This document shows, one piece after another, positions 44,807 to 53,571 of a stretch of 64,000 nt of DNA. Both the position numbers and the translations under genes were made by a program. The stretch covers positions 4,304,934-4,368,933 of the forward strand of contig NZ_LT575476.1 in NCBI RefSeq assembly GCF_900086655.1, in the 5' to 3' direction. Under the pieces are notes generated by a model. That model worked only from the letters and a program-made list of their open reading frames with translations. It did no database searches and had not been told where the DNA came from. The stretch comes from Paenibacillus tuaregi (GTDB lineage Bacteria > Bacillota > Bacilli > Paenibacillales > Paenibacillaceae). Each line of letters begins with the position of its first letter. Position 1 is the stretch's first letter.

Positions 44807-45742
44807 TTAGATGTGGTACACATAGTCTGCTTGAGCTTCCATGTCATACGGTGTTTCCTGATACACATAGTAATTAAGCCAATTGGAAAATAATAAGTTC
44901 GCATGAGCCCGCCAAGTCGAAGGCGGTGTGCGGGTAGGATCATCCTTCGGGAAGTAATTTACCGGAAGGGCAACTTCCATCCCTTTATTCACATCACGGT
45001 CATATTCCCACTTCAGGGATAAAGGATCATATTCCGAGTGCCCAGTCACAAAAATCTGCTTGCCGTCCTTGGTCGCAACCAAATAAATTCCCGCGTCCTC
45101 GGACTCTGCCAGAATCTCAAGCTCTTCACTGCGCTCGATATCCTCTTTCCGCACCGTGGTATGGCGGGAATGAGGCACATAGAACACCTCATCAAAGCCG
45201 CGCAGCAGCTTCACGTTCGGAATATTGACTGTATGCGGGAAAACACCAAAGCATTTGTCCTCCAGGGGTACCTTTGGTACGCCGAAGTGATGATACAGAC
45301 CTGCCTGAGAAGCCCAACATATATGAAGAGTTGAAGTGACATGGGTCTTCGTCCATTCAAAAATCTCTTTCAGCTCATCCCAGTAGTTTACCTCTTCGAA
45401 CTCCATTTGTTCCACCGGAGCTCCCGTAATAATCATTCCATCAAAGCGCTGTTTCTTGATCTCGTCAAATGTTTTATAGAACATTTCCAAGTGCCGCGCC
45501 GACGTGTTCTTGGATGTGTGGGAACGCGGATGCAGCAGCACGATCTCCACTTGCAGCGGAGTATTGCCCAGCAGGCGCAGAATTTGCGACTCCGTAGTTT
45601 CTTTCGTAGGCATCAGGTTCAAGATAGCAATCCGCAGCGGGCGGATGTCCTGGTGATAAGCACGGCTTTCATCCATCACGAAGATGTTCTCGTTAATAAG
45701 AACTTCTTTGGCGGGTAAGGTGTCAGGTACTTTGATTGGCAT
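44807..45742 (-). CDS. metA: Homoserine O-acyltransferase (MetA family)
   Basis: A protein of 311 residues, the normal MetA length. The catalytic cysteine is in [19 protein letters not shown], with histidine in [16 protein letters not shown] and glutamate in [32 protein letters not shown] is the family signature. In Bacillus-type MetA the acyl donor is acetyl-CoA. It is the first gene of a metA-metI-metC operon under a SAM-I riboswitch. Ribosome site GAAGGAGTG. Confidence 0.95.
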   Translation of the reverse strand: MPIKVPDTLPAKEVLINENIFVMDESRAYHQDIRPLRIAILNLMPTKETTESQILRLLGNTPLQVEIVLLHPRSHTSKNTSARHLEMFYKTFDEIKKQRFDGMIITGAPVEQMEFEEVNYWDELKEIFEWTKTHVTSTLHICWASQAGLYHHFGVPKVPLEDKCFGVFPHTVNIPNVKLLRGFDEVFYVPHSRHTTVRKEDIERSEELEILAESEDAGIYLVATKDGKQIFVTGHSEYDPLSLKWEYDRDVNKGMEVALPVNYFPKDDPTRTPPSTWRAHANLLFSNWLNYYVYQETPYDMEAQADYVYHI

Positions 45743-45802
45743 GTCTCGTTCACTCCTTCATGGGTTTGGGTGCGGTTTCCTATGTCAGAAGCGGGGGCAT
45801 AC

Positions 45803-45979
45803 AAAAAATGACCTTTCTCTATAGAGAAAGGTCATATCCTTGATATATATGCGCCTCTCTCATCTCTCAGAGACTCAGGGCCTTGCGGCTGCCTGAAGTT
45901 CTGCAAGAATTAGCACCGTGCGATTGCTCGCCGGTTGCCGGGTTTCATTGGGCTGGTCCCTCCACCTACTCTTGATAAG
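45803..45979 (-). ncRNA. SAM-I riboswitch (S-box) of the metA operon
   Basis: In minus-strand reading the aptamer starts CTTATCAAGAG, has GGTGGAGGGACCAGCCCAAT with GAAACCCGGCAACC, then the P3 and P4 segments. A perfect 28-base terminator palindrome (45808-45835) and a U run follow. Binding of S-adenosylmethionine stops transcription before metA. Confidence 0.95.
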
Positions 45980-45989
45980 AAAACGTTGA

Positions 45990-46022
45990 TTAATTAGTTG
46001 TCTACGTAGACGTCCTAATTAA
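45990..46022. repeat. Nested palindrome upstream of the SAM riboswitch
   Basis: TTAATTAG (45990-45997) pairs with CTAATTAA (46015-46022), enclosing the perfect 12-bp palindrome GTCTACGTAGAC (46000-46011). It is immediately upstream of the riboswitch and should overlap or adjoin the metA promoter. Confidence 0.7.
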
Positions 46023-46287
46023 GGTTATTTAATTGTGGAAAAGCTTGACGAAATCCATGACGTTACACACTTGTTTCGTCGTTATGCTCAATTATACATA
46101 ATTTATTCCGTTACGCAAGATCAAACGGTTAGGAATTTCTCAATAATAAATTTCACAATCGAATTTGGCAAAAAAACTAGAATTATGTCGTTTTATATTT
46201 ATTGCGAACATATGTTCTTATGTAGTAAAATTATCCCACGGACACTTGTGATTTTAGACCTGGAGATTAAGGAGATTTGAATCATTT

Positions 46288-46845
46288 ATGTGGGATAAAA
46301 CCTTTAGTCAACGAATGGATATCATCAACAACGCTTGGGATAGTAAAGAGGCTTTTCTAAGTTTCTTGATTAGGGAGTTGAACTGGGAGAGAACCTTGAT
46401 GTATCGGATGGTTATCTTTGATGTCAAGAACGAGGCTGATTTTCGAAAGTTATATTCCATGTGGGATGGTAATACTGAGGGTTTTAGAGAGTTGATTTTT
46501 GAGTTCCATGAATACAAGATTAGGAGTACTAGATTCGCCTCGTATCGCGAGTTTGAGGTTTCTTTTCAACGAAATAAGAGGTTGGCCTTGGAGCGGCTGT
46601 TTCAGCATGCTTGCCCGGATAACATGGTGCGGCAATTTGAGGAAAGATTAGATGAGGGATTGAATCTAGAATACGTATACGATACGGCTGTTGTTCAGTA
46701 TGTTTCTGCATTAAATTACATCAGTATGGATCACCGGAAGCTGCCTGAGCACCAAATCTATCCGCAAAAGGCCTCCCGCGGACTATTATGTGCAGAATCC
46801 GCCGCAGAAGGCTATAAGTGTGAGTTAAATGACGGAGAAGCTTAA
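46288..46845 (+). CDS. Hypothetical protein (185 aa)
   Basis: A plus-strand gene among minus-strand neighbours, behind an AT-rich region with AAGGAG at 46269-46274 (a long 13-base spacing to this ATG). The product is rich in aromatic and charged residues (MWDKTFSQRMDIINN, YRMVIFDVKNEADFRKLYSM, NKRLALERLFQHACPDN), looks soluble and alpha-helical, and has no signal or membrane segment. No family was recognised. It lies between the met operon promoter and the endolysin, so it may be a gene at the border of the prophage. Confidence 0.5.
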   Translation: MWDKTFSQRMDIINNAWDSKEAFLSFLIRELNWERTLMYRMVIFDVKNEADFRKLYSMWDGNTEGFRELIFEFHEYKIRSTRFASYREFEVSFQRNKRLALERLFQHACPDNMVRQFEERLDEGLNLEYVYDTAVVQYVSALNYISMDHRKLPEHQIYPQKASRGLLCAESAAEGYKCELNDGEA

Positions 46846-46974
46846 ATGGCAGCGCACTCCCTGTGCGCACGGATGCGTGGTCCGGGGCATGCTTGGATGG
46901 CTGGTCGGCCATATGCCGAGACTTAAGCGGTGCTTTTAGTTTTAAGTTTCCTGGCCTGCTCGTTAACGCTCTAT

Positions 46975-47202
46975 TTACCGGTCTAGCATGCCCAGCCGAT
47001 CCAGAACCGTAGCCAGTGCGTAGAAGTCGGCACTGCGGCCGTCCGGGGTATCGATGATCGGATGCCCGTTTCTATCTTTCATTTGGGTCAGCTTGTCTAT
47101 TGCCGGCTTGGCATAGGACGGCACGTCCATACTCTGAGCCTTAAGCAGCCCATTCACTTGAGCTTTCAGCTCGTCCATCATTTTCTTTTCCGTGGGTGTC
47201 AT
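46975..47202 (-). CDS. Putative internal translation product: endolysin C-terminal domain alone (75 aa)
   Basis: Inside the endolysin frame, AAGGAGG (47211-47217) precedes an in-frame ATG at 47202 by 8 bases, an ideal spacing. It would produce MTPTEKKMMDELKAQVNG to the natural end, which is exactly the domain after the linker. Secondary products of this kind are known for several endolysins of Gram-positive phages, where they join the full-length enzyme in an oligomer. Expression here is inference. Confidence 0.5.
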   Translation of the reverse strand: MTPTEKKMMDELKAQVNGLLKAQSMDVPSYAKPAIDKLTQMKDRNGHPIIDTPDGRSADFYALATVLDRLGMLDR

Positions 47203-47898
47203 GGGTTCGTCCTCCTTATTAATTGAATTATCATTTATATTGCTGATCTGATCCGGGGTCGGCTTTTTGTTCTTCAATCTAGCAAGTTCAGCAGCAATCT
47301 GAGGAATAAAGTTTCGATTGGCTGCCAGTACCGTATTGCCGTCTCCCCAGAAATTCGTGCCGGGACAGGTTTTGCTGGACCTGCCCGGGGTGTAATCGGC
47401 CATCCGCTCTCCGGACCGGGTATACCAGGCATGATACACGATATGATCGGTATCGACAGGGATATTGAACTTCTCAGCCAGACAGGCGTAGAGATGCAGG
47501 ATCGACTTCCGCTGTTCTTCTGTAATCAGGTCGCCTCCCCGGTCAAAGCTGCCAATATTCTCAATGCAGATTGCCCCCGTATTGGCCCCCTTGATGCCTG
47601 CCGGAGTGTGATTCAAATCCCGGTCTAAACTGATGGCAATAGTGCCATCTTCGAAGGTGGTGATGTTCTGGCCAGTAGCTGACCACCCCTGCGTCTGAAT
47701 ATGATAATTCCGCATGCCTTCGAGGCATACGAAGTAATCCTGGCGAGCGGCACCCTCCCGAATCCCCCGTGTTGAGTAATTCGGGGAGGCGGTATGGTGA
47801 ACCTGCAGCCGGGATATGTTCCGGATGACCTTTTGCTTGCTCAGCCATCCCCTGAACTCGGAAGGCTTCATAAGCAGGAAGTTACCTTTCTGCTTCAT
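46975..47898 (-). CDS. N-acetylmuramoyl-L-alanine amidase endolysin
   Basis: About 307 residues; GTG at 47907 and ATG at 47898 are both possible, overlapping the holin end. The amidase_2/PGRP-like catalytic domain (about 25-200) has the zinc ligands in LQVHHTASPN, IVYHAWYTRSG and KTCPGTNFWG, plus GAICIENIGSFDRGGDL. An Asn-rich linker (about 208-232) joins it to a C-terminal helical domain that ends SADFYALATVLDRLGMLDR. It cleaves the bond between muramic acid and the stem peptide to lyse the host. The C-terminal domain has its own strong ribosome site. Confidence 0.9.
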   Translation of the reverse strand: MKQKGNFLLMKPSEFRGWLSKQKVIRNISRLQVHHTASPNYSTRGIREGAARQDYFVCLEGMRNYHIQTQGWSATGQNITTFEDGTIAISLDRDLNHTPAGIKGANTGAICIENIGSFDRGGDLITEEQRKSILHLYACLAEKFNIPVDTDHIVYHAWYTRSGERMADYTPGRSSKTCPGTNFWGDGNTVLAANRNFIPQIAAELARLKNKKPTPDQISNINDNSINKEDEPMTPTEKKMMDELKAQVNGLLKAQSMDVPSYAKPAIDKLTQMKDRNGHPIIDTPDGRSADFYALATVLDRLGMLDR

Positions 47899-48316
47899 GC
47901 CGGTCACCGTCCTTGTTCTTCAGCACCGCAATGACTTCCTTCAGCTGCGGCGGAATCAGCTTCATATCCAGTCGTCCCAAGTTCTCTGTTACACTGATAA
48001 GCTCGTTGGATACGTAGAACCAAATGGCACCTGCCATCAGCACATTCATATCCAGAATTACATCCGCCCGGTGCATAACCGCAATAATCAGGAACATGAT
48101 GCCCTTCTTAGCCAGCCCAATAGAACCTCTCTTGCTCGAAAGTCCCTTAGTGGACATTCCGGCTCTAGCTTCCTTAATGCTGGCCACAATTCCAGTTACA
48201 TAATCCACGACGACGAGCAGCAGTAAGAATTCAAGCATAGCGCTCATGCCTCCATATAAGTAGCTGGTGCCGCTGCCCATCACAGCCACACTCAGATTTA
48301 GTATTTTTGCATACAC
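47882..48316 (-). CDS. Phage holin (toxin secretion/phage lysis holin family)
   Basis: About 144 residues from the GTG behind GGGAGGTCAAATT; the longer frame starts at 48337. Membrane segments are visible at about 7-24, 27-48 (MLEFLLLLVVVDYVTGIVAS) and 68-105. The VVVDYVTGIVASIKEARAGM and SSKRGSIGLAKKGIMFLIIA phrases are typical of the holin_4/Cph1 family. It opens the membrane so that the overlapping endolysin can reach the wall. The pair ends the tail module. Confidence 0.9.
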   Translation of the reverse strand: MYAKILNLSVAVMGSGTSYLYGGMSAMLEFLLLLVVVDYVTGIVASIKEARAGMSTKGLSSKRGSIGLAKKGIMFLIIAVMHRADVILDMNVLMAGAIWFYVSNELISVTENLGRLDMKLIPPQLKEVIAVLKNKDGDRHEAER

Positions 48317-48340
48317 AATTTGACCTCCCATGTTCAAAAT

Positions 48341-48365
48341 AAAAAGGACTCCGGGTTGGAGTCCT
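48341..48365 (-). terminator. Terminator before the lysis genes
   Basis: AGGACTCC and GGAGTCCT form a perfect 8-bp stem with a 4-base loop and a U run in minus-strand reading. It separates the DNRLRE-type protein from the holin. Confidence 0.8.
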
Positions 48366-48390
48366 AATTGAGATTAATTGATATATTTGC

Positions 48391-50208
48391 TTACAGAATA
48401 TAATAATACGTGTTTCTGGTTTGCCCTCTTGCTCTAAAAATGCAGTCCAGATCTCTGGCGTCTTTAATTCTAATGTCGGCCAATCCAGCTAACTCAGCAG
48501 AACCAGGCACCCTTGCCTGCACATAGGCTGAAAGCTCCGGTTTGCTAACATACAGAGTTGTATTTATCTCATTGTGCTGCATTACAAGCATCGTTGCTTC
48601 AATCGAGCTTACACTGTACACCATTAAGGAGCAATCCAGTTCAACCCGTTCTTTTACTTCAATATGCCCATCCATATCACTTTTATAATGGACACTAATC
48701 ATAGATGGAACACTCGGTCTCGAAACAGAGAGACTTGATTCAAGATTGAAACTATAAGGAACTTCAATAATTCCCTCTCTTAGACTGGCCTCAGTTACTC
48801 TTACAGCTAGTTTCCCCGTAATCTCCGGCCTGGATATGGAGATAGAAGCATTGATTTCGGAAGATTTCTGAATGGCATATGTGAGAGTACAATCGATTTC
48901 ACTTTGAGTTCTTTTATACTTAGATGTGGTAATTTGCCCCACTTGGGAAGGCCTGGACACCGTGAGATTAGATTCCCTGTCACTCGACTTTATAGCCTTG
49001 GCTTGAATGAGAGCAGGCAGACTTCGTCTAGGGTCAACGGTAATGTAGGCTTCTTTCTCTGGAGTACTAACTGAGAGTAAGAAATCCCTTGCATCCGTCT
49101 TCCGGTAATAGTACCCAATCATGGCCTCAATTTCCTTGTTGTCTCTGTAGGCCGAAGTTAAATTACCAGATATCCAGTTTCTTGTTACGCCAATCGCCCC
49201 ATCTTGTTCTGATAAGAGGGGAACTTCTGGCCGATGCACATAAAGCATACCGCTACGTTCGCTAAATCCATAATCACTATGTACTTCCAACACAGCAGAT
49301 CGTTCTGATCTCCCGATTCCCCAAATGAACATCTGGGATTGGATCTCAGACCTACCAATAGAATAGATTTGATTAGTGATATATGTTATTTGCAAGGTAG
49401 GCGGTTTGCTGGACTCCCTTGTATAAAAGTAATACAAAGAAGGCTCGTCCGAAGTAATAATGAAACCATAGTTGGGCAAAGTGTCATTTTGCCACTGAGC
49501 AACGACATCCATAATATCGAACTCGATATACCATTCCGTTTCATTAACTGTATACTTGTCTTTTAATAATGAGACCGGCAGGGGCCTGTTTACATAATTT
49601 ACTCCATACTCCCGCCAAAGTTTGTCCGGTTGGGAAAGCTTAATAACCTGGTCTTTGGGGTAAATACCCGTGTAATAAAGTCTCAGCTTAGCTTCTTTGA
49701 CAATCCGCAAATCGGGAATCGCTTTGCTTAAATCCCCAAAGTTAATAAATGATTCAAAATACTCATTAGCATTAGAACCCGCCCCCATGGTCCGCAGCTC
49801 GCCATAATTGATGGTCTTGTAGTCCTCACTGCTGCGGACTGTCGCATCCGCTATTGGAGAGAGCTTCGCTGTCTTTCTTGGAGCTTCTAAAAGCTCAAAC
49901 CTGCCGAATGCCTGATTGTGAGGTCTGACTTCTATCACACTATCCATATAGGTTGATGAAATGGCCAGGATGAGTGCCTCCCGGTCCCCATTTCCCCGGT
50001 ACATAATGTTCAAGGATGAATCGAGTTCATCTGTTTCTTGAACTCTGACCGATATTAGGGAATCAATCGGAGCAGTTCCCTTTTGCTTAATATCAATCAA
50101 AGACTCTATCTCTGCTGTGCCAGATCCATATAAAACAAACTTCCCTAATGCCGTATTCGATGGAGTTCTTATCGATAAGCTTCCAATCAGGTCAAAAACA
50201 TCGTTCAA
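48391..50208 (-). CDS. Large beta-rich phage surface protein with DNRLRE-like domain
   Basis: A protein of 605 residues with a TTG start and no strong ribosome site, so the start is uncertain. Residues about 115-285 resemble a DNRLRE domain (ATVRSSEDYKTINYGELRTM, LRLYYTGIYPKD, WYIEFDIMDVVAQWQNDTLP, YGFIITSDE). Before and after it are many short Ser/Ile/Val repeats with phrases such as SLSVSRPSVPSMISVHYKSD, consistent with a beta-helix or fibre shaft. It is probably a tail fibre or decoration protein. Confidence 0.7.
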   Translation of the reverse strand: MNDVFDLIGSLSIRTPSNTALGKFVLYGSGTAEIESLIDIKQKGTAPIDSLISVRVQETDELDSSLNIMYRGNGDREALILAISSTYMDSVIEVRPHNQAFGRFELLEAPRKTAKLSPIADATVRSSEDYKTINYGELRTMGAGSNANEYFESFINFGDLSKAIPDLRIVKEAKLRLYYTGIYPKDQVIKLSQPDKLWREYGVNYVNRPLPVSLLKDKYTVNETEWYIEFDIMDVVAQWQNDTLPNYGFIITSDEPSLYYFYTRESSKPPTLQITYITNQIYSIGRSEIQSQMFIWGIGRSERSAVLEVHSDYGFSERSGMLYVHRPEVPLLSEQDGAIGVTRNWISGNLTSAYRDNKEIEAMIGYYYRKTDARDFLLSVSTPEKEAYITVDPRRSLPALIQAKAIKSSDRESNLTVSRPSQVGQITTSKYKRTQSEIDCTLTYAIQKSSEINASISISRPEITGKLAVRVTEASLREGIIEVPYSFNLESSLSVSRPSVPSMISVHYKSDMDGHIEVKERVELDCSLMVYSVSSIEATMLVMQHNEINTTLYVSKPELSAYVQARVPGSAELAGLADIRIKDARDLDCIFRARGQTRNTYYYIL

Positions 50209-50240
50209 TTTTCTTCACATCCAATCTCATTGTATTGAGA

Positions 50241-52301
50241 TTATGTTAATTTGTCCGCCTTGGCCCTTATCTCAAATTGACCCCCAGGCCATGGCTTCGC
50301 GTCAATTGTTGTGGCGACTCTAACATAAACTTCTATAGTTTCATCCGGATTTATTACTTGATTAAAGCCTAACTTAGGTGACCCTATAAATGGATTCGCT
50401 TTTCTTGATAATTCAACATTTACTCCCTCTGGAAGCTTATCGTTCATGACCTCTAGCGTAAGATTCTTGATTGGATAACCCAGTTGATTCTTGATAACTA
50501 CTTTTTGTTCCAGCGTTGTTTGCCCGGCAATAATGATGTCGAAATTAAGATATTTAAGCAGCCCGCCAAACGTATCGGACAGATACTCCCCTTTTTCATC
50601 CATAAACATGAGCCCGGAATAAGTTCCTATGAACTGGGCTTCCCAGAAGTCGGTCTGCCTCCAGGCATCCTGGAACTCGACTCGAATCGTATTGGGCTGA
50701 TTAAACAAAATAGCCCTCTCCGAGATATTCAAGTGAATATCTACAGGAGAAGGCGCTAAAGCCGTGAACTCACCAGTAACAGGAAAGTAAGGTTTACCGT
50801 TCAGAAGAGCCCGGTACTGTACCTTTCCCTTATCTGTGTCATCCAGGCTCCCTGTAAGCTTATTCCCAGTTAGTTTCATCTGTAAGGTAGCAACCGTGTT
50901 CAACAAGTAGAAGGACAGTTCGTTAAATTTAACATCATCGGTTGGTGATTTCGTAACCAATTTGAGATTATCGAGTTTCACTTCTTCTTCACGATGGATA
51001 CTATTATCCAGATAATAACCTATTCGAATTTGTTTTCCTTTGCCGGCAAACGCTGCTTCCTTTAGAGTCTGTAAGGTAGCAAGCGACATAGCGTATGTCT
51101 TGACTTCTTCCAGATTCGTTGGATTAACTTTCAACCACTTCTTAGATTTATAAGCCTCCCACGTCTGCCCGGAATCGAACGATACTATGTATTTGTGGGT
51201 TCCTTCTGGAAACTGGCTTGTAATTTTATTCACAATGATGGATTGAAGTGAACCGTTTATTTTAAAGTCTGATGGCTGGAGTAGCAGTTGTTCAAAAGGA
51301 AGTGCTTTTAGGGTTAAGTTGGATGTCGTTAATGACTCATCCTCTGTCCAGGTTAGGATGTCAAAATCACCTGTTAACTCATCTAATGGACTGTAATTTG
51401 CTGTGATCTCCAGATTCTTACTAGTTGCTGACGGATCATCTGTGTAATACAGAACATCTACAGAGTCACCAAGTTCATCGTACAAGGTAAATGGCTCGGT
51501 TTCCAACGTCACAGATGACTCGGTTTGATTAGGATCGTCAGTGTATTCGATGATCTTGATAGTCTGGTCTTCCCACTCTTCTGCGAGTGTGAAGGGAGTT
51601 GTTTCGATGGTGAATTGGGCTTCGGTTTTTGATGGATCATCTGTGTAGTAGCATAGTTCTACTTCGCCTTGAAGTTGACTCCAATCGTTATCCGAGATCG
51701 TTTCGATTGATGACATTCCGTGTGATAAAAAATCGGTTTCTAAAACTGCGCCACCTAAATTTCGCCATTCATTATCGAAGTATTTATATTGTCCATTATT
51801 AAAAATTAACACTCTACTCTCTACCACAGAAAACGTGAGACCAAAAGAGAATTGAAGATTCGATTCAAGTGTTGTAGGGAATGAATCTATTGAATTTGAA
51901 TACAAACCTTTTAGGGTGATTTCTAATCCCGAACTCCCCTCCACAATTTTTGGCGGTAAATTCCCAGGTACTATGCCAGCCAGATTTGAACCGCTATAGT
52001 AAACGCCAATAAGACATTCCTGACCTGCAAGTATCTTTACAGGTGACGAAAAAGCAAGTTCTTGCCAATAACCAGAATCACTAATATACGAACTTGTCTT
52101 TGGTGTATTAGATCCAACAAGAACGCCATTTTTATCATATATCCTTGGTTGCACCTGACCAGCAGCATACATCCCGTTTCTATAAAAAAACATGCTAGTT
52201 ATGTTTAAATCTTTGTTGAATACCATTTTGTAGCCAATGATCGGCCTATTTGATGCTCCGTTATTTGAGATAGGAGTTTTAACCGTATATAGTCCAGCCA
52301 T
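50241..52301 (-). CDS. Phage tail fibre-like protein with tandem YTDDP repeats
   Basis: A protein of 686 residues. The N-terminal 160 residues look like a lectin-type beta sandwich (VKTPISNNGASNRPIIGYKM, GQECLIGVYYSGSNLAG). Residues about 210-335 carry four tandem modules of about 33 residues with YTDDPSKTEAQ, YTDDPNQTESS, YTDDPSATSKN and a decayed WTEDESLTTSN. The C-terminal part is another beta-rich region with an Ig-like end (TTLEQKVVIKNQLGYPIKNL). No enzyme motif is seen. A role in receptor binding is inferred from its place in the tail cluster. Confidence 0.7.
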   Translation of the reverse strand: MAGLYTVKTPISNNGASNRPIIGYKMVFNKDLNITSMFFYRNGMYAAGQVQPRIYDKNGVLVGSNTPKTSSYISDSGYWQELAFSSPVKILAGQECLIGVYYSGSNLAGIVPGNLPPKIVEGSSGLEITLKGLYSNSIDSFPTTLESNLQFSFGLTFSVVESRVLIFNNGQYKYFDNEWRNLGGAVLETDFLSHGMSSIETISDNDWSQLQGEVELCYYTDDPSKTEAQFTIETTPFTLAEEWEDQTIKIIEYTDDPNQTESSVTLETEPFTLYDELGDSVDVLYYTDDPSATSKNLEITANYSPLDELTGDFDILTWTEDESLTTSNLTLKALPFEQLLLQPSDFKINGSLQSIIVNKITSQFPEGTHKYIVSFDSGQTWEAYKSKKWLKVNPTNLEEVKTYAMSLATLQTLKEAAFAGKGKQIRIGYYLDNSIHREEEVKLDNLKLVTKSPTDDVKFNELSFYLLNTVATLQMKLTGNKLTGSLDDTDKGKVQYRALLNGKPYFPVTGEFTALAPSPVDIHLNISERAILFNQPNTIRVEFQDAWRQTDFWEAQFIGTYSGLMFMDEKGEYLSDTFGGLLKYLNFDIIIAGQTTLEQKVVIKNQLGYPIKNLTLEVMNDKLPEGVNVELSRKANPFIGSPKLGFNQVINPDETIEVYVRVATTIDAKPWPGGQFEIRAKADKLT
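51290..51670 (-). repeat. Four tandem coding repeats of about 100 bp
   Basis: The units encode the YTDDP-type modules of the tail fibre-like protein. Spacing is about 33 codons. The last unit is the most diverged. Confidence 0.8.
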
Positions 52302-52345
52302 AACAATTTCTCTGCTCCTTTCTTTAAAACAATCATTTTATTTGG

Positions 52346-53500
52346 TTATGTGATTGATACTTTCTTAATTGGTCTTTTTGTTGTGTCGATTTTCTGCTTG
52401 AATACCTTACCTGACCCAAGGGATGTTGAATTCTGTCTTATATGTTTAATAGTATTTAATTGTTCACTTGTATCGATATTGAACCCTCTTTCCATACCAT
52501 GATTAACAAAATTATTTTCATTGGCTGTACAAGTTATCAATACGGTTGGTGGTAGCTCATAAAACTGGGCCGAAAAGATGCTTATCCAATCACTCCCAGT
52601 TGTCGCTAAAGTTGCTTGTATTTTATAGTGCGTATAAAAGTTGTTATTTTGTATGTCGAATGTCTGTGTCGTTGTCGTATTCGACTCTAGCGATGTTCTG
52701 GTATCAAGCGTGTCCCATGTAGTTCCGTTATTGGATGCCATAAATTTGAATGTTCTTAGACCAGCTAGAAAAGAATATCTTTTTACACATACCGGATCAT
52801 TGAATCTAAAACCTACATAAACTGGATATGATGAGGCTGGTACGAAGCTAGTGCCGTAGTAAGTAGCATCATCATTATCAAATGCCTTCCAAGTGTAATT
52901 TGTCAAATAGCTTCCTGATCCAATAACACTACCAACTGCATTTTCATATCCATTCATCACTGGAATTAATGGTTTGAGCTTTTTGTGCAATGAATATGTC
53001 GCATCTTCTGATGAAATCAAGAATTTATGTTCAAATATCAGTTCATATATTTTAAATTCAATTAACCCCCAGCTATTAGCTCCAATCCTTCCATTTACTT
53101 TAATTCGAAAAGATTTGTACTTCTTGGTGACATTAGGTAGATCATATTCAAATAAAGTAGGAGAGCCGACAGCAGGTTTCCCTGCCACAATATGAAGGAC
53201 ATCATAGGTTGTAAAATTATCATTACTGCCTTGAAATTCCCAATCAGTCATGCCTAAATAGCCACTATCATTTAATAGAAGAGAGTATTTCTTTATAAAC
53301 TTTTTAGTTGGAAGGTTCAAGCCTATATAATTTGGAAGTATTGGTGTTGTAGCACTTCTAATTGCTGTAGCAGTATTTCCATCAAAAACACTCCACGTAG
53401 TCCCAGTAGCAAGATCGCTTGGAACTATAACAGTAGAACCTGGCATATCGCTAACAGTGTCACTTGTGAACTTTGGGGTTGCATTTACTAAATTGCTCAT
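52346..53500 (-). CDS. Tail adhesin with two F5/8 type C-like (discoidin) modules
   Basis: A protein of 384 residues with two discoidin-like segments: TTWSVFDGNTATAIRS with DWEFQGSNDNFTTYDVLHI, and YTWKAFDNDDATYYG with FKFMASNNGTTWDTLDTR. F5/8 type C domains bind glycans or phospholipids. The C-terminus (NSTSLGSGKVFKQKIDTTKR) is shared with the next two upstream proteins. Ribosome site TAGGAGG. AT-rich compared with the flanking metabolic genes. Confidence 0.75.
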   Translation of the reverse strand: MSNLVNATPKFTSDTVSDMPGSTVIVPSDLATGTTWSVFDGNTATAIRSATTPILPNYIGLNLPTKKFIKKYSLLLNDSGYLGMTDWEFQGSNDNFTTYDVLHIVAGKPAVGSPTLFEYDLPNVTKKYKSFRIKVNGRIGANSWGLIEFKIYELIFEHKFLISSEDATYSLHKKLKPLIPVMNGYENAVGSVIGSGSYLTNYTWKAFDNDDATYYGTSFVPASSYPVYVGFRFNDPVCVKRYSFLAGLRTFKFMASNNGTTWDTLDTRTSLESNTTTTQTFDIQNNNFYTHYKIQATLATTGSDWISIFSAQFYELPPTVLITCTANENNFVNHGMERGFNIDTSEQLNTIKHIRQNSTSLGSGKVFKQKIDTTKRPIKKVSIT

Positions 53501-53571
53501 CTAGGTCCTCCTATCAATGCATAAAATAACTTAATGACATAAAAAGAAATAGAGTAACAAACTTCCACTTC

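Noticed and set aside
46035..46280. Plus-strand frame of 80 codons upstream of the 185-aa gene
   Set aside because: Its GTG start has no ribosome site, the DNA is AT-rich, and it overlaps the region expected to hold the met operon promoter.
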